A stretch of 40,843 nucleotides of DNA from Faucicola sp048551375. GTDB taxonomy: Bacteria > Pseudomonadota > Gammaproteobacteria > Pseudomonadales > Moraxellaceae. The stretch lies in contig NZ_JBLYZJ010000019.1 in the NCBI RefSeq assembly GCF_048551375.1, forward strand, positions 1-40,843, read 5' to 3'. Below the pieces are notes generated by a model that saw only the letters and a list, made by a program, of their open reading frames with translations, searched no databases and was not told the DNA's origin. This document shows positions 31,069 through 40,009 of this stretch, piece after piece (position 1 is the stretch's first letter; the number at the start of each line of letters is the position of its first letter). The position numbers were made by a program, and so were the translations under genes.

Positions 31069-32847
31069 ATGACCATCCACTACCAATTCAATTTCGCCCG
31101 TTTCCGTGAACACCTTGTTGATGTCACGCTCACTTTTACTGCACATGAAGCCAATCCCACCCTTTGGCTACCTGCATGGATAGCAGGCAGTTATATGATT
31201 CGTGAGTTTAGCAAGCATATCACCGCCGTGTCTGCGACCATTGATAATCAAACCCAACGCCTAAACAAACTCGATAAAAACCATTGGCAAATCACCGCCC
31301 AACAAGGCAACTACATTACCGTACATTACGAAGTTTACGCCTATGATTTATCGGTGCGAGGGGCGTATGTCGATGAAACTCGGCTGTATGGTAATTTCAC
31401 CTCACTGGCGTTAGCCGTGCAAGGGCAAGAGCATCAGCCCATTCAAGCTGAATTGTTATGTCCGCAAGACTTTATTGACGTGAATGGTGTGGAAGTCAGC
31501 CTTGCCACCGCTTTAGCGGATAAAATGCACCAACAACGCACCCAAACCATCTACCAACTTCAAGCCGATAATTACGAACAACTGACCGATAGCCCATTTG
31601 AAATTGCCGAGCAGGACGAGTTCTGGTTTGAAATTATTAATAAGGATGACAAACCGATTCCCCACCGTTTTGTCATTTCAGGGGTGCAACAAAGCGACCT
31701 TGAACGCCTAGAAAGCGATTTAAGCCGTATTTGCCAAAGCTATGTCGATTGGCTAGGCGACACACCGTTTGACGATTATCTATTTATGACGATGGCGACT
31801 GCCAATGATTACGGTGGGCTTGAGCATTTGGAAAGCACCAGTCTGATTACCCCTCGTGATGATTTGCCGAGTTTTTATGAAGCCGATGAGCCGAGCGACA
31901 ATTATCAACGCTTTTTGGGCTTATGTAGCCACGAATATTTTCATACGTGGTGGGTCAAAACCGTCCGCCCTGCGGTGTTTTTAAACCCCAATTTGAGCAC
32001 CGAGGGTTACACCAATTTGCTGTGGGTATTTGAAGGTTTTACCAGTTATGTCGATGATTTTATGTTGCAACAAAGTGGCGTGATTTCGCAAAAAAGCTAC
32101 TTAAAGTTATTAGCCGAACAAATTAATCGCTATCATCAAACCCACGGCAGAGCCTTGCAAAGTGTGGCGGAGTCGAGCTTTGATGCGTGGATTAAGCTAT
32201 ATCGAAGCGATGAAAACACGCCAAACGCAGGCATTAGCTACTACAATAAAGGGGCGTTGGTGGCGTTGTGCCTTGATTTGACCTTGATGCAACAGGGCAA
32301 ACGCATTTTTGACGTGATAAAAGCCTTTTATGGCAAGGCAAAATTAGAAACGAATCAACGCTTTGGTATGACCGATGCCAATTTGGATGCGATGATGAGT
32401 GAATTTTTACCCAAACAGGTTTGGCAAGATTTCCGAGCCAATTACGTTGAGGGTACGACCGAATTGCCATTAGCCGAGTTGCTGACCGAGCAGGGTGTTC
32501 ATATCGAAAAAACCGATGACACGAGCCTAATATGGGGGCTAAAAGTGGTGAGCGACCCTAGCGGGCTAAAAGTGCAACGGGTGGTAAGGGGCAGTCAAGG
32601 AAGTGGTGCAGGGATTTCTGCCAATGATGTGATTGTGGCGATTGACGGCATTAAAGCCACCGAAAAATGGCTAAAATCTACCGCTAAAACCCAAGCCATC
32701 AGCGAGGATACGGTAGTTTGTCACATTTTCCGCCGTGATGAATTGCTAGTGCTGGAAGTTGAGCCTGTTGATGAGGGTAGTGTGGTAAATGGTGAAAAAT
32801 GGGTGCTAAAAGCTCAAGATAAATTGGGCTGGTTGGCTTGGAATTAG
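31069..32847 (+). CDS. M61-family glycyl aminopeptidase with PDZ domain
   Basis: A 592-residue protein. The N-terminal beta domain (LWLPAWIAGSYMIREFSKHI) is followed by the catalytic domain with the zinc motif HEYFH in SHEYFHTWWVKTVRP and the downstream Glu in WVFEGFTSYVDD. A PDZ domain lies at the C-terminus (about 495-560). The family removes N-terminal glycine or acidic residues. No signal peptide is seen, so it is probably cytosolic. It starts 46 bases after the terminator and is probably transcribed alone. Confidence 0.9.
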   Translation: MTIHYQFNFARFREHLVDVTLTFTAHEANPTLWLPAWIAGSYMIREFSKHITAVSATIDNQTQRLNKLDKNHWQITAQQGNYITVHYEVYAYDLSVRGAYVDETRLYGNFTSLALAVQGQEHQPIQAELLCPQDFIDVNGVEVSLATALADKMHQQRTQTIYQLQADNYEQLTDSPFEIAEQDEFWFEIINKDDKPIPHRFVISGVQQSDLERLESDLSRICQSYVDWLGDTPFDDYLFMTMATANDYGGLEHLESTSLITPRDDLPSFYEADEPSDNYQRFLGLCSHEYFHTWWVKTVRPAVFLNPNLSTEGYTNLLWVFEGFTSYVDDFMLQQSGVISQKSYLKLLAEQINRYHQTHGRALQSVAESSFDAWIKLYRSDENTPNAGISYYNKGALVALCLDLTLMQQGKRIFDVIKAFYGKAKLETNQRFGMTDANLDAMMSEFLPKQVWQDFRANYVEGTTELPLAELLTEQGVHIEKTDDTSLIWGLKVVSDPSGLKVQRVVRGSQGSGAGISANDVIVAIDGIKATEKWLKSTAKTQAISEDTVVCHIFRRDELLVLEVEPVDEGSVVNGEKWVLKAQDKLGWLAWN

Positions 32848-32935
32848 TCATCGTGGAAAATGCTTAGTCAATCTTTGCTAAACATTCCACCACAAGCTAT
32901 GGTAAAATTAGCCTTTTTTATTGTGGTCACTGGTC

Positions 32936-33673
32936 ATGATTCAACTTGATAACGTTACAAAACGCTTTCAAACCCAAAATGGCACTTGGTTTGATGCGGT
33001 ACACCCCACCTCGCTACACATTGCCCAAGGTGAAATCTTTGGCTTGATGGGCTATTCTGGGGCAGGTAAATCAACGCTGTTGCGTCTGATTAACCTACTC
33101 GAACGCCCAGACGCAGGCACAGTCACCATTGATGGGCAAGAGCTGACCGCTTTGTCCAACCATGACTTACGCCATGCACGCCAAAATATTGGCATGATTT
33201 TTCAACAATTTAACCTGATGGCAAACCGCACCGTGGCGGACAATGTCGCCTTTGCCCTTGAAGTGGCAGGGTGGCAAAAAGCTGATATCATGCCTCGAGT
33301 GATGGAATGCCTTGAGATTGTTGGTTTGGCAGACCGTGCTAACCATTACCCTGCCCAGTTATCAGGCGGACAAAAACAGCGTGCAGGTATCGCACGAGCG
33401 TTAGCCCCACGCCCTCACGTCATGCTCGCTGACGAACCGACCTCGGCACTTGACCCTGCCACCACCAAATCAGTGCTGGCGTGCCTTAAAGAAATCAATG
33501 AAAAATTTAACGTCACCATCGTCATCGTCACCCACGAAATGTCCGTGATTCGCAAATTATGCCATCGTGTGGCATTGTTGGATAAAGGCACATTGCTCGA
33601 AGTGGCAGACGTACACGAGGGTGAAATCCGTGCGACCACGGATATTGGGCAATTATTAATTACTGAAGATTGA
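32936..33673 (+). CDS. metN: Methionine ABC transporter ATP-binding protein, short form
   Basis: A 245-residue ATPase from the ATG at 32936; a TTG at 32921 is in frame but less likely. Motifs: Walker A GYSGAGKST, Q-loop FQQFNL, signature LSGGQKQRAG, Walker B VMLADEPTSALD and the H-loop VTHE. Together with metI (28 bases downstream) and metQ it identifies a methionine importer. It ends soon after the ATPase core and lacks the 90-100-residue C-terminal NIL (methionine-sensing) domain of E. coli MetN (343 residues). metI follows directly, so this is a genuine short form and not a visible frameshift. Confidence 0.9.
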   Translation: MIQLDNVTKRFQTQNGTWFDAVHPTSLHIAQGEIFGLMGYSGAGKSTLLRLINLLERPDAGTVTIDGQELTALSNHDLRHARQNIGMIFQQFNLMANRTVADNVAFALEVAGWQKADIMPRVMECLEIVGLADRANHYPAQLSGGQKQRAGIARALAPRPHVMLADEPTSALDPATTKSVLACLKEINEKFNVTIVIVTHEMSVIRKLCHRVALLDKGTLLEVADVHEGEIRATTDIGQLLITED

Positions 33674-33701
33674 TTTTTAACCGTTATTTACGAGTATTTT
33701 C

Positions 33702-34391
33702 ATGGCAAATCAACTAACTTGGCAATCCGCAATGGACAACCTTTGGGGCATGCGTGACGAGATTTGGCAAGCGTTTTGGGAAACCCTTATCATGGTGGGA
33801 ATCTCAACCGTTGCCTCAGTGGTATTAGGCACGCTATTGGGCGTGGCATTGTTTATGACCAGTAAAAATCAACTCAGCGAAAGTCGGCATCTGTACGCAG
33901 GTATTGGCAACCTCACCAATTTGATGCGAGCATTTCCGTTTGTCATCTTGATGATTGTGGTGATTCCGATGACACGTATTTTGGTTGGTACGACCATTGG
34001 GCCTGTGGCAGCATCCTTTGCGTTGGCATTGGCAGGGGTGTTTTATTTTGCCCGTTTGGTCGAACAAAACTTGCGTGATGTGCCTCGTGGCATCATCGAA
34101 GCTGCCCAATCCATGGGGGCGAGTAAATGGACGATTGTCAGCAAAGTATTATTGGTCGAATCTCGTGCCAGTCTGATTTTGAGTATTACTACCTTGATGA
34201 TTAGCTTGTTGTCGTACAGTGCGGCGGCAGGCATGATTGGCGGTGGTGGGCTAGGGGACTTGGCGATTCGCTATGGCTATAACCGCTACCAAAATGACGT
34301 GATGATTTTTATGGTGGTTTTATTGGTGATTATGGTGATTATCATTCAAAGCGTGGGCAATATGTTGGCTCATAAACTTGATAAACGCTAA
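33702..34391 (+). CDS. metI: Methionine ABC transporter permease
   Basis: A 229-residue inner-membrane permease with five or six helices. The EAA coupling loop is visible in GIIEAAQSMGASKWTIVSKVLL, followed by the typical MetI end (AGMIGGGGLGDLAIRYGYNRY). It forms the channel with MetN and delivers methionine received from MetQ. It follows metN by 28 bases and is likely co-transcribed. A terminator follows its stop. Confidence 0.94.
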   Translation: MANQLTWQSAMDNLWGMRDEIWQAFWETLIMVGISTVASVVLGTLLGVALFMTSKNQLSESRHLYAGIGNLTNLMRAFPFVILMIVVIPMTRILVGTTIGPVAASFALALAGVFYFARLVEQNLRDVPRGIIEAAQSMGASKWTIVSKVLLVESRASLILSITTLMISLLSYSAAAGMIGGGGLGDLAIRYGYNRYQNDVMIFMVVLLVIMVIIIQSVGNMLAHKLDKR

Positions 34392-34407
34392 AATTTACTG
34401 AATTATC

Positions 34408-34443
34408 AAAAGCATACTGCTATAAGGTGGTATGCTTTTTTTT
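34408..34443 (+). terminator. Rho-independent terminator between metI and metQ
   Basis: Stem AAAAGCATAC / GTATGCTTTT with a 12-base loop and a long T-run, 16 bases after the metI stop. It implies metQ has its own promoter or depends on read-through. Confidence 0.85.
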
Positions 34444-34605
34444 ATTGATAATAATATTGATGATAAAAATTAAGCCAAATATGAAAAAATTTCACATACA
34501 TAATCTAATAAAATATAACCTTTTGGAAAAGATTATGGTAAGGTAGCATGACCAATTTATCCAGTGTGATAACATTGATTTTTAGCCTTTTTTTGGAGTG
34601 ACCGA

Positions 34606-35589
34606 ATGAAAACTTTGAATCTTTCTCAACTTTTTGCAGGTTTGGGTATTGCAGGACTTGCCCTTGTTGGCTGTACCAAGCCTGAAACCAAAACCGAAAC
34701 CACCGCCCAAGCCAGTGGCACAGCCCCAACCGCCAGCGTTGCCACAGGTGCAAGTGCCACTCAAGCCACCGCTAGCACAGGGATTGACCCCAATAAACCT
34801 GAAATCGTCATTGGTACGACCGTGGGCGACTTTGGTGATATGGTCAAAAAATCTGTACAGCCACAGCTTGAAAAACAAGGCTATAAAGTCAAATTGGTCG
34901 AGTTTTCGGACTATGTTCGCCCCAATAAAGCCCTAGCAGATGGTGATATCGACCTTAACGTATTCCAACATAAACCATATTTGGATACCTTCAAAAAAGA
35001 AAATAACCTTGATATCGTAGAAGCTTTCCAAGTGCCAACCGCACCATTGGGCTTATATCCAGGTAAACTCAACGACCTAAAACAAGTCAAAGACGGTGCA
35101 ACAGTCGCTGCTCCAAATGACCCAAGTAACTTTGCACGTGCATTGGTTATGCTCAATGAATTGGGTTGGGTAAAATTAAAAGCCAATATTGACCCATTGA
35201 CCGCCTCAAAAGCAGATATCGCTGAAAATCCAAAAAACATCAAAATTGTTGAATTAGAAGCCGCCCAATTGCCTCGTGCCAGAGCGGATGTGGATTTTGC
35301 CGTGGTAAATGGTAACTATGCCACCAGTTCAGGTATGAAAATCACCGAAGCCCTATTCCAAGAGCCAAGCTATGCGTATGTGAATTGGTCAGCGATTCGC
35401 ACCAAAGACAAAGACGCACAATGGGTTAAAGACGTGACCAATGCCTATAATTCAGCCGAATTTAAGCAATACGCTCACCAAACGTTCCCAGGCTATAAAT
35501 ACCCTGCGATTTGGGGTGAAAATCCAAATAATGCACCTGCTCAAGCCAGTGCAACCGCTACCGCTTCGAGTGCATCAGCGACCAAGTAA
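34606..35589 (+). CDS. metQ: Methionine-binding lipoprotein
   Basis: A 327-residue NlpA-family lipoprotein. The signal ends at lipobox LVGC with Cys23. Residues 24-65 are a Thr/Ala/Ser-rich linker, then the binding domain begins EIVIGTTVGDFGDMV and includes DIDLNVFQHKPYLDTF and VVNGNYATSSG, both typical of MetQ. A second Ala/Ser/Thr tail ends the protein. GGAGTG precedes the start. It captures methionine for MetNI. It is 214 bases from metI, past a terminator. Confidence 0.93.
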   Translation: MKTLNLSQLFAGLGIAGLALVGCTKPETKTETTAQASGTAPTASVATGASATQATASTGIDPNKPEIVIGTTVGDFGDMVKKSVQPQLEKQGYKVKLVEFSDYVRPNKALADGDIDLNVFQHKPYLDTFKKENNLDIVEAFQVPTAPLGLYPGKLNDLKQVKDGATVAAPNDPSNFARALVMLNELGWVKLKANIDPLTASKADIAENPKNIKIVELEAAQLPRARADVDFAVVNGNYATSSGMKITEALFQEPSYAYVNWSAIRTKDKDAQWVKDVTNAYNSAEFKQYAHQTFPGYKYPAIWGENPNNAPAQASATATASSASATK

Positions 35590-35613
35590 TCGTATTGACC
35601 TCAAATAATCAAT

Positions 35614-35641
35614 AAAAAAGGAAGCCTCGGCTTCCTTTTTT
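35614..35641. terminator. Bidirectional terminator between metQ and ihfA
   Basis: AAAAAAGGAAGC / GCTTCCTTTTTT stem with a short loop; Ts follow on both strands. It serves metQ (plus) and ihfA (minus), which converge here. Confidence 0.92.
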
Positions 35642-35656
35642 GAATAACAAACAATT

Positions 35657-35974
35657 TTAATTAAATAAACTGTCTTCCACCGCACGACGCATTTTTTGTC
35701 CTGCCTTAAAGGTGACAACACGGCGAGCAGTGACACTCACGGCTTCCCCTGTTTTGGGATTGCGACCAGGGCGTTGTTTTTTGTCTTTGATTTCAAAGTT
35801 GCCAAACCCTGACAATTTAATTTGATGTCCATTAATTAAATGATGTGAAAGCTCATTAAAGAAAGTTTCGACAAAACAACGACTTTCTTGGCGAGTCATA
35901 CTAAGATTTTCCATCAAATGATTAATCATTTCAGACTTGGTTAACGTTTTGGCAATATCGGACGGTTTAGTCAT
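35657..35974 (-). CDS. ihfA: Integration host factor subunit alpha
   Basis: A 105-residue DNA-bending protein of the HU/IHF family. The alpha form is shown by the conserved arm GRNPKTGEAVSVTARRVVTF (with Pro and Arg for minor-groove insertion) and LSGFGNFEIKDKKQRPGRNP. The N-terminal eight residues are longer than in E. coli (99 residues). It lies 182 bases after pheT in the usual pheST-ihfA order, but a hairpin terminator between them suggests separate transcription. AGGAGA precedes the start. Confidence 0.95.
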   Translation of the reverse strand: MTKPSDIAKTLTKSEMINHLMENLSMTRQESRCFVETFFNELSHHLINGHQIKLSGFGNFEIKDKKQRPGRNPKTGEAVSVTARRVVTFKAGQKMRRAVEDSLFN

Positions 35975-36105
35975 ATTGTCTTTTCTCCTATGGCAACTGC
36001 CGAAAATGTTATATTAACAAATTTACTATTCTTAGTCGACAAAAATAATACAAAGATATGTTAAGTATAAGATAAACAACATAAGACAATTAATGTTTAT
36101 CATAT

Positions 36106-36135
36106 AAAAAGGCGAATTATTGAAAATCCGCCTTT
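36106..36135 (-). terminator. Probable Rho-independent terminator after pheT
   Basis: On the minus strand AAAGGCG and CGCCTTT arms (14-base loop) are followed by Ts, 21 bases after the pheT stop. The stem is short but well placed. Confidence 0.7.
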
Positions 36136-36156
36136 GTAGCTAACATAAGCCAATGA

Positions 36157-38559
36157 TTAATCACGCAATGTGGCTTGATGGTTGGTTGCCAAACGCTCAA
36201 CCACCTGTTGCATCGCTTGATTGACCTTATCATCAGCAAGCGTACTAGCTGCCTCTTGCCACACCAATCCAAACGCTAATGAGCGTTTACCCTCTGGCAA
36301 TTTATCGCCCTCATATACGTCAAACAACCAACTGTCTTTCAAAAGCTCACCGCCAGTCGCACGAATATCCGCCAAAATGTCTTGCACGGCAATCGCTTTA
36401 TCCACAAGCAGAGCAATATCACGGCGAACGTGTGGGAATTTACTCGGTGAGGCAATGGTTTTATCGCCATTTTGTAGGGCAATTAACGCTTGCAAATCAA
36501 GCTGTGCTACCCAAGTCGTTGGCAAATCAAGGGCTTTAGCAACTTGCGGATGTAATTGTCCTAACCAACCAATATTATTACCATCGACCAAAATATCCGC
36601 ACTTTGACCGCTATGCAAAAATGGCTGTTGGCTACGTTGATAGCTGATTTGGCTCAACGCATGGCGAGGCATGACGGCTTCCACATCATGTTTTAGGTCA
36701 TAAAAATCCATCGCACGGCTATCAAGCGGTTGTTCTGGATTGGTCGTTCCCACCGCCACCAAGGCAAGGCTTTCCACTTGATTTAGACTGGCAATATCCG
36801 AGCCATCAAAACGTAGCCCAGTTTCAAATAAACGCACTCGGGTCGCTTGACGATTCAAGTTATACTGCACGCAAGCCAACAGGCTAGACAGCAAGGTTCT
36901 ACGCATCACCGCCAAATCGGCTGAAATCGGATTGGCAAGGGCAAGCGGTTCGGCAAAATTTTTGCTGTCAAACAGTTGCTCAATTTTGGCATCGCTAAAG
37001 CTAAAACTCACCGCTTCAAAATAGCCTTGATTCACCAACGCCATTTTTAGATTATGCAAATCATTTTGGGTTTTATTGTCAAATAGGCTCGCCTCAAATG
37101 CAGGCAAACGATTGGCAATGTTGTTATAGCCATAAATGCGAGCGATTTCTTCGACCAAGTCTTCGCTAATCGCAATGTCAAAACGGTGGCTTGGTGGCGT
37201 GGCGACTAGCGTGTCATTTTCCACAGTGGTACTGATTTGTAAGCTATTTAAAATCGCTACCGCTGTTTCGGTGGCAATATCCGCCCCCAACAATTTATTG
37301 ATACTGGTAACGGGCAACCGCACCGCTTCACGTTTTGGCAATGCTTCCACTTTTTCGACCAAAGTAATTTGACCGACTTTGCCACCACCCAAGGTGTGTA
37401 GCAGATTGACGGCACGGTCTAGGGCAAGTTTTGGCAATTCAAAATCCACGCCACGTTCAAAGCGTTGTGACGCATCGGTATGCAAGCCAAAACGGCGAGC
37501 CTTACCTGCAATCGCTAATTGGGCAAAAAACGCACTTTCGATGACGACTTTTTGAGTGTCATCGGTCACGGCAGTGCGAAGTCCGCCCATAATCCCTGCA
37601 AGGGCAATCACGCCCTCTTCATCGGCAATTACCAATTCATCGCCAGTCAAGGTGATGTCTTGTTCGTTTAGCAAGGTCAAAGTTTCGCCCTGTTTGGCAT
37701 GACGCACGGTAATCGCACCGACTAGCTTTTCGGCATCAAAAGCGTGTAACGGCTGACCCAATTCGAGCAATACATAATTGGTGACATCCACCAATAGATT
37801 GCGAGGCTTGACGTTGGAGGCGGTCAAGGCTTGTTTTAGCCAGTCTGGCGAGGCGGTCGTGCCTGTCAAACCGCTGACCACTTGGGCGTAATAACGTGGG
37901 CAATCAGTCGTTGTCACATTGACCGCCTGTACATCATTTTCGGTCACAGGTGCGGTGACATTGTCAAATGGTAGTTTAAATTCAAGGTTGTTTAACACCG
38001 CCAATTCACGAGCAATCCCACGCACGCTAAAGCAGTCGCCACGATTGGGGGTAATCGAGATGTCTAGCACATGGTTATCCAGCCCAAGGTAGGCTCGCAC
38101 ATCCATGCCAATGGGGGCGTCGCTTGGCAATAGTAGCAAGCCGTCCACGCCGTCATCACAGTCGATTTCGCTACCACCACACAGCATCCCTTGCGACTCT
38201 ACGCCACGCAGTTTGCCTTTTTTAATGGTAAATGGTTCATCGCCTTGTGCAGGTGGCAATTTTGCACCGACAAGGGCGACAGGCACACGCACGCCAACGG
38301 CGACGTTGGGAGCTCCGCAGACGATTTGTAAGGGCGTTTCGCTATGTTCACCGACATTGACGGTGGTGACACGCAAGCGGTCAGCATCTGGGTGTTGTTC
38401 GCAAGTGAGGACTTCACCGATGACGACACCGCTAAAGTCTTTGGCGACACGGGTTAAGTCGTCAAGCTCTAAGCCTGTCATGGTGAGTTGTTCGCCGATT
38501 TGTTCGGCTGTTAGGGTTGGGTTCGCCCATTGGCGTAGCCAGTTTTCGCTAATTTTCAT
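36157..38559 (-). CDS. pheT: Phenylalanyl-tRNA synthetase beta subunit
   Basis: An 800-residue subunit of the alpha2beta2 enzyme that charges tRNA-Phe. Domains in order: N-terminal helix, tRNA-binding OB fold (about 40-150; VVIGEVLTCEQHPDADRL), the B3/4 editing domain, B5 (about 400-475), a catalytic-like domain and the C-terminal anticodon-binding domain (FPHVRRDIALLVDK at about 705-790). Length is normal. It lies 288 bases after pheS, unusually far, because a MITE-like element and a REP are inserted. Confidence 0.96.
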   Translation of the reverse strand: MKISENWLRQWANPTLTAEQIGEQLTMTGLELDDLTRVAKDFSGVVIGEVLTCEQHPDADRLRVTTVNVGEHSETPLQIVCGAPNVAVGVRVPVALVGAKLPPAQGDEPFTIKKGKLRGVESQGMLCGGSEIDCDDGVDGLLLLPSDAPIGMDVRAYLGLDNHVLDISITPNRGDCFSVRGIARELAVLNNLEFKLPFDNVTAPVTENDVQAVNVTTTDCPRYYAQVVSGLTGTTASPDWLKQALTASNVKPRNLLVDVTNYVLLELGQPLHAFDAEKLVGAITVRHAKQGETLTLLNEQDITLTGDELVIADEEGVIALAGIMGGLRTAVTDDTQKVVIESAFFAQLAIAGKARRFGLHTDASQRFERGVDFELPKLALDRAVNLLHTLGGGKVGQITLVEKVEALPKREAVRLPVTSINKLLGADIATETAVAILNSLQISTTVENDTLVATPPSHRFDIAISEDLVEEIARIYGYNNIANRLPAFEASLFDNKTQNDLHNLKMALVNQGYFEAVSFSFSDAKIEQLFDSKNFAEPLALANPISADLAVMRRTLLSSLLACVQYNLNRQATRVRLFETGLRFDGSDIASLNQVESLALVAVGTTNPEQPLDSRAMDFYDLKHDVEAVMPRHALSQISYQRSQQPFLHSGQSADILVDGNNIGWLGQLHPQVAKALDLPTTWVAQLDLQALIALQNGDKTIASPSKFPHVRRDIALLVDKAIAVQDILADIRATGGELLKDSWLFDVYEGDKLPEGKRSLAFGLVWQEAASTLADDKVNQAMQQVVERLATNHQATLRD

Positions 38560-38588
38560 GTTAAATTTACTCTAACTTTTTTGTGTCC

Positions 38589-38612
38589 GTAAGGTGCGTT
38601 TTATACACCATT
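38589..38612. repeat. GTGCGT/ACGCAC family repeat, degenerate
   Basis: CGTAAGGTGCGTTTTATACACC plus an AT tail, next to the MITE-like element. Close to the copy at 22611 but with one arm mutated. Confidence 0.55.
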
Positions 38613-38623
38613 TAAAATTTGTA

Positions 38624-38744
38624 GGACTTACCTAAAAATGCCATTTGTAGGTTGGGTGGAAGAATGACACCCAACATAAACCATTGAAATTGTTGGGTAT
38701 CGCAAGCTCTACCCAACCTACGATTTGGTTAAATGCGTAAGTCC
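38624..38744. mobile_element. MITE-like element, copy B (121 bp), between pheS and pheT
   Basis: A 121-base element bounded by TA, with end sequences GGACTTACCTA and TGCGTAAGTCC. It agrees with the copy at 18550-18670 at all but about five positions and has the same internal palindromes. In the sequence as given it sits inside a synthetase operon, so it must be tolerated in the transcript. Confidence 0.8.
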
Positions 38745-38757
38745 TAATTTGATAGGT

Positions 38758-38826
38758 TTAATTATTGTCAGAACGTTGCCAGTTTTTCATTTCTTCGGCA
38801 ATAAGTGCCTCATAAGTTTGTAACAT
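38758..38826 (-). CDS. Possible 22-residue peptide between pheS and pheT
   Basis: An ATG at 38826 with AAGG nine bases upstream opens a 22-codon frame (MLQTYEALIAEEM, ending WQRSDNN) that stops 14 bases before the MITE-like element on the transcript. It is polar and helical, with no Phe, so it is not a Phe attenuator leader. It might be a real small protein or the remnant of one; low confidence. Confidence 0.3.
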   Translation of the reverse strand: MLQTYEALIAEEMKNWQRSDNN

Positions 38827-38847
38827 TTTTAATGACCTTGTTTAATA

Positions 38848-39888
38848 CTAGGCGAATTGCTTTAAAAATCTAACGTCATTTTGATAAAACAATCTTAAAT
38901 CATTCACGCCATAATACAACATCGCAAACCGCTCAATCCCCATCCCAAACGCAAAACCTTGATACTTGGTTGGGTCAATGCCACAATTTGACAACACCTT
39001 CGGATGCACCATACCACAGCCCATTACCTCAAGCCATTTACCATTATCCGCCAAAATATCCACCTCCGCAGACGGCTCAGTGAATGGGAAATATGACGGA
39101 CGGAAACGCACCGTCAATTTTTTGCCAAAAAACGCCTGCAAAAACTCATGGATTAAGCCCTTTAATTCAGCAAAATTGGTCGATTCGCTGACATACAAAC
39201 CCTCAAGCTGATGAAACATCGGTGAATGCGTTTGGTCACTGTCATTGCGATATACACGCCCTGGACACACGATACGAATTGGCAATTTGCCCTGTTCCAT
39301 CGTGCGAATCTGCACCGAACTGGTATGGGTACGCAACACATAATTGGCATTAAAATAAAAAGTGTCGTGCATGGCACGAGCAGGGTGGTGGCTTGGGATA
39401 TTCAACGCCTCAAAGTTGTAATAATCGCTCTCGACCTCTGGTCCTGTCGCAATCTCAAATCCTGCTTGGCGGAAAAACCCTTCCATGCGTTGTGCGGTCA
39501 TGGTGACTGGGTGCAGATTGCCTGCATTCTGTCCACGAGCAGGTAGCGTGATGTCAATTGACTCGCTGGCAAGCTTGGCTTCGAGGGCTTGGGCTTCAAG
39601 GTCGGCTTGGGCTTGTTGTAGGCGGTCGTTGATTTGGCTACGCACCTCATGCAGTTGTCCGCCAATGGTTTTTTTGCCGTCAGCATCTAGGCTACCGAGC
39701 TGTTTTGACCATGTGGTAAGGTGGCTTTTTTTGCCTGTTAAAGTCACTCGAACGGCTTGTAAATCTTGCGGATTTTGGGCGGTGGCAATCAGATGTTTTG
39801 CCAAATCGGTAAATTCGGCAAATTGGTCTTGGCTAAGGTCGGTTAACGTTTCGGAATATTGGGCGAGGCGTGCAGTGATATCAGTCAT
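38848..39888 (-). CDS. pheS: Phenylalanyl-tRNA synthetase alpha subunit
   Basis: A 346-residue catalytic subunit. The N-terminal coiled coil (about 1-100) binds tRNA; the class II core has motif 2 around CPGRVYRNDSDQTHSPMFHQ and motif 3 in GFAFGMGIERFAMLYYGVND. The Phe-pocket region near the MGCGMVHPKVL stretch is intact. Length is close to E. coli (327). It starts after a terminator that follows rplT, so pheST probably has its own promoter in the 70-base gap. Confidence 0.96.
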   Translation of the reverse strand: MTDITARLAQYSETLTDLSQDQFAEFTDLAKHLIATAQNPQDLQAVRVTLTGKKSHLTTWSKQLGSLDADGKKTIGGQLHEVRSQINDRLQQAQADLEAQALEAKLASESIDITLPARGQNAGNLHPVTMTAQRMEGFFRQAGFEIATGPEVESDYYNFEALNIPSHHPARAMHDTFYFNANYVLRTHTSSVQIRTMEQGKLPIRIVCPGRVYRNDSDQTHSPMFHQLEGLYVSESTNFAELKGLIHEFLQAFFGKKLTVRFRPSYFPFTEPSAEVDILADNGKWLEVMGCGMVHPKVLSNCGIDPTKYQGFAFGMGIERFAMLYYGVNDLRLFYQNDVRFLKQFA

Positions 39889-39957
39889 AAGTCAATTATC
39901 GTTAGATGGCTAAAATGATAGTATTCTAAAGGGTTTAAGGCAGAATGTAAATGTCAT

Positions 39958-39996
39958 AAAAAAAGCCATTCACCGTGAAGCGAATGGCTTTTTTTT
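39958..39996 (-). terminator. Terminator after rplT, upstream of pheS
   Basis: AAAAAAGCCATTC / GAATGGCTTTTTTTT hairpin, 14 bases past the rplT stop, with T-runs on both strands. Could also act as an attenuator for pheST, but no Phe-rich leader peptide is seen. Confidence 0.88.
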
Positions 39997-40009
39997 ATGA
40001 GAAAATCAA

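Noticed and set aside
32848..32935. SAM riboswitch or MetJ site before metN
   Set aside because: Too short for a riboswitch and no MetJ-like AGACGTCT repeats seen.
39889..40009. Phe attenuator (pheM-like leader) before pheS
   Set aside because: A hairpin is present but no short frame with Phe codons; it is better explained as the rplT terminator.
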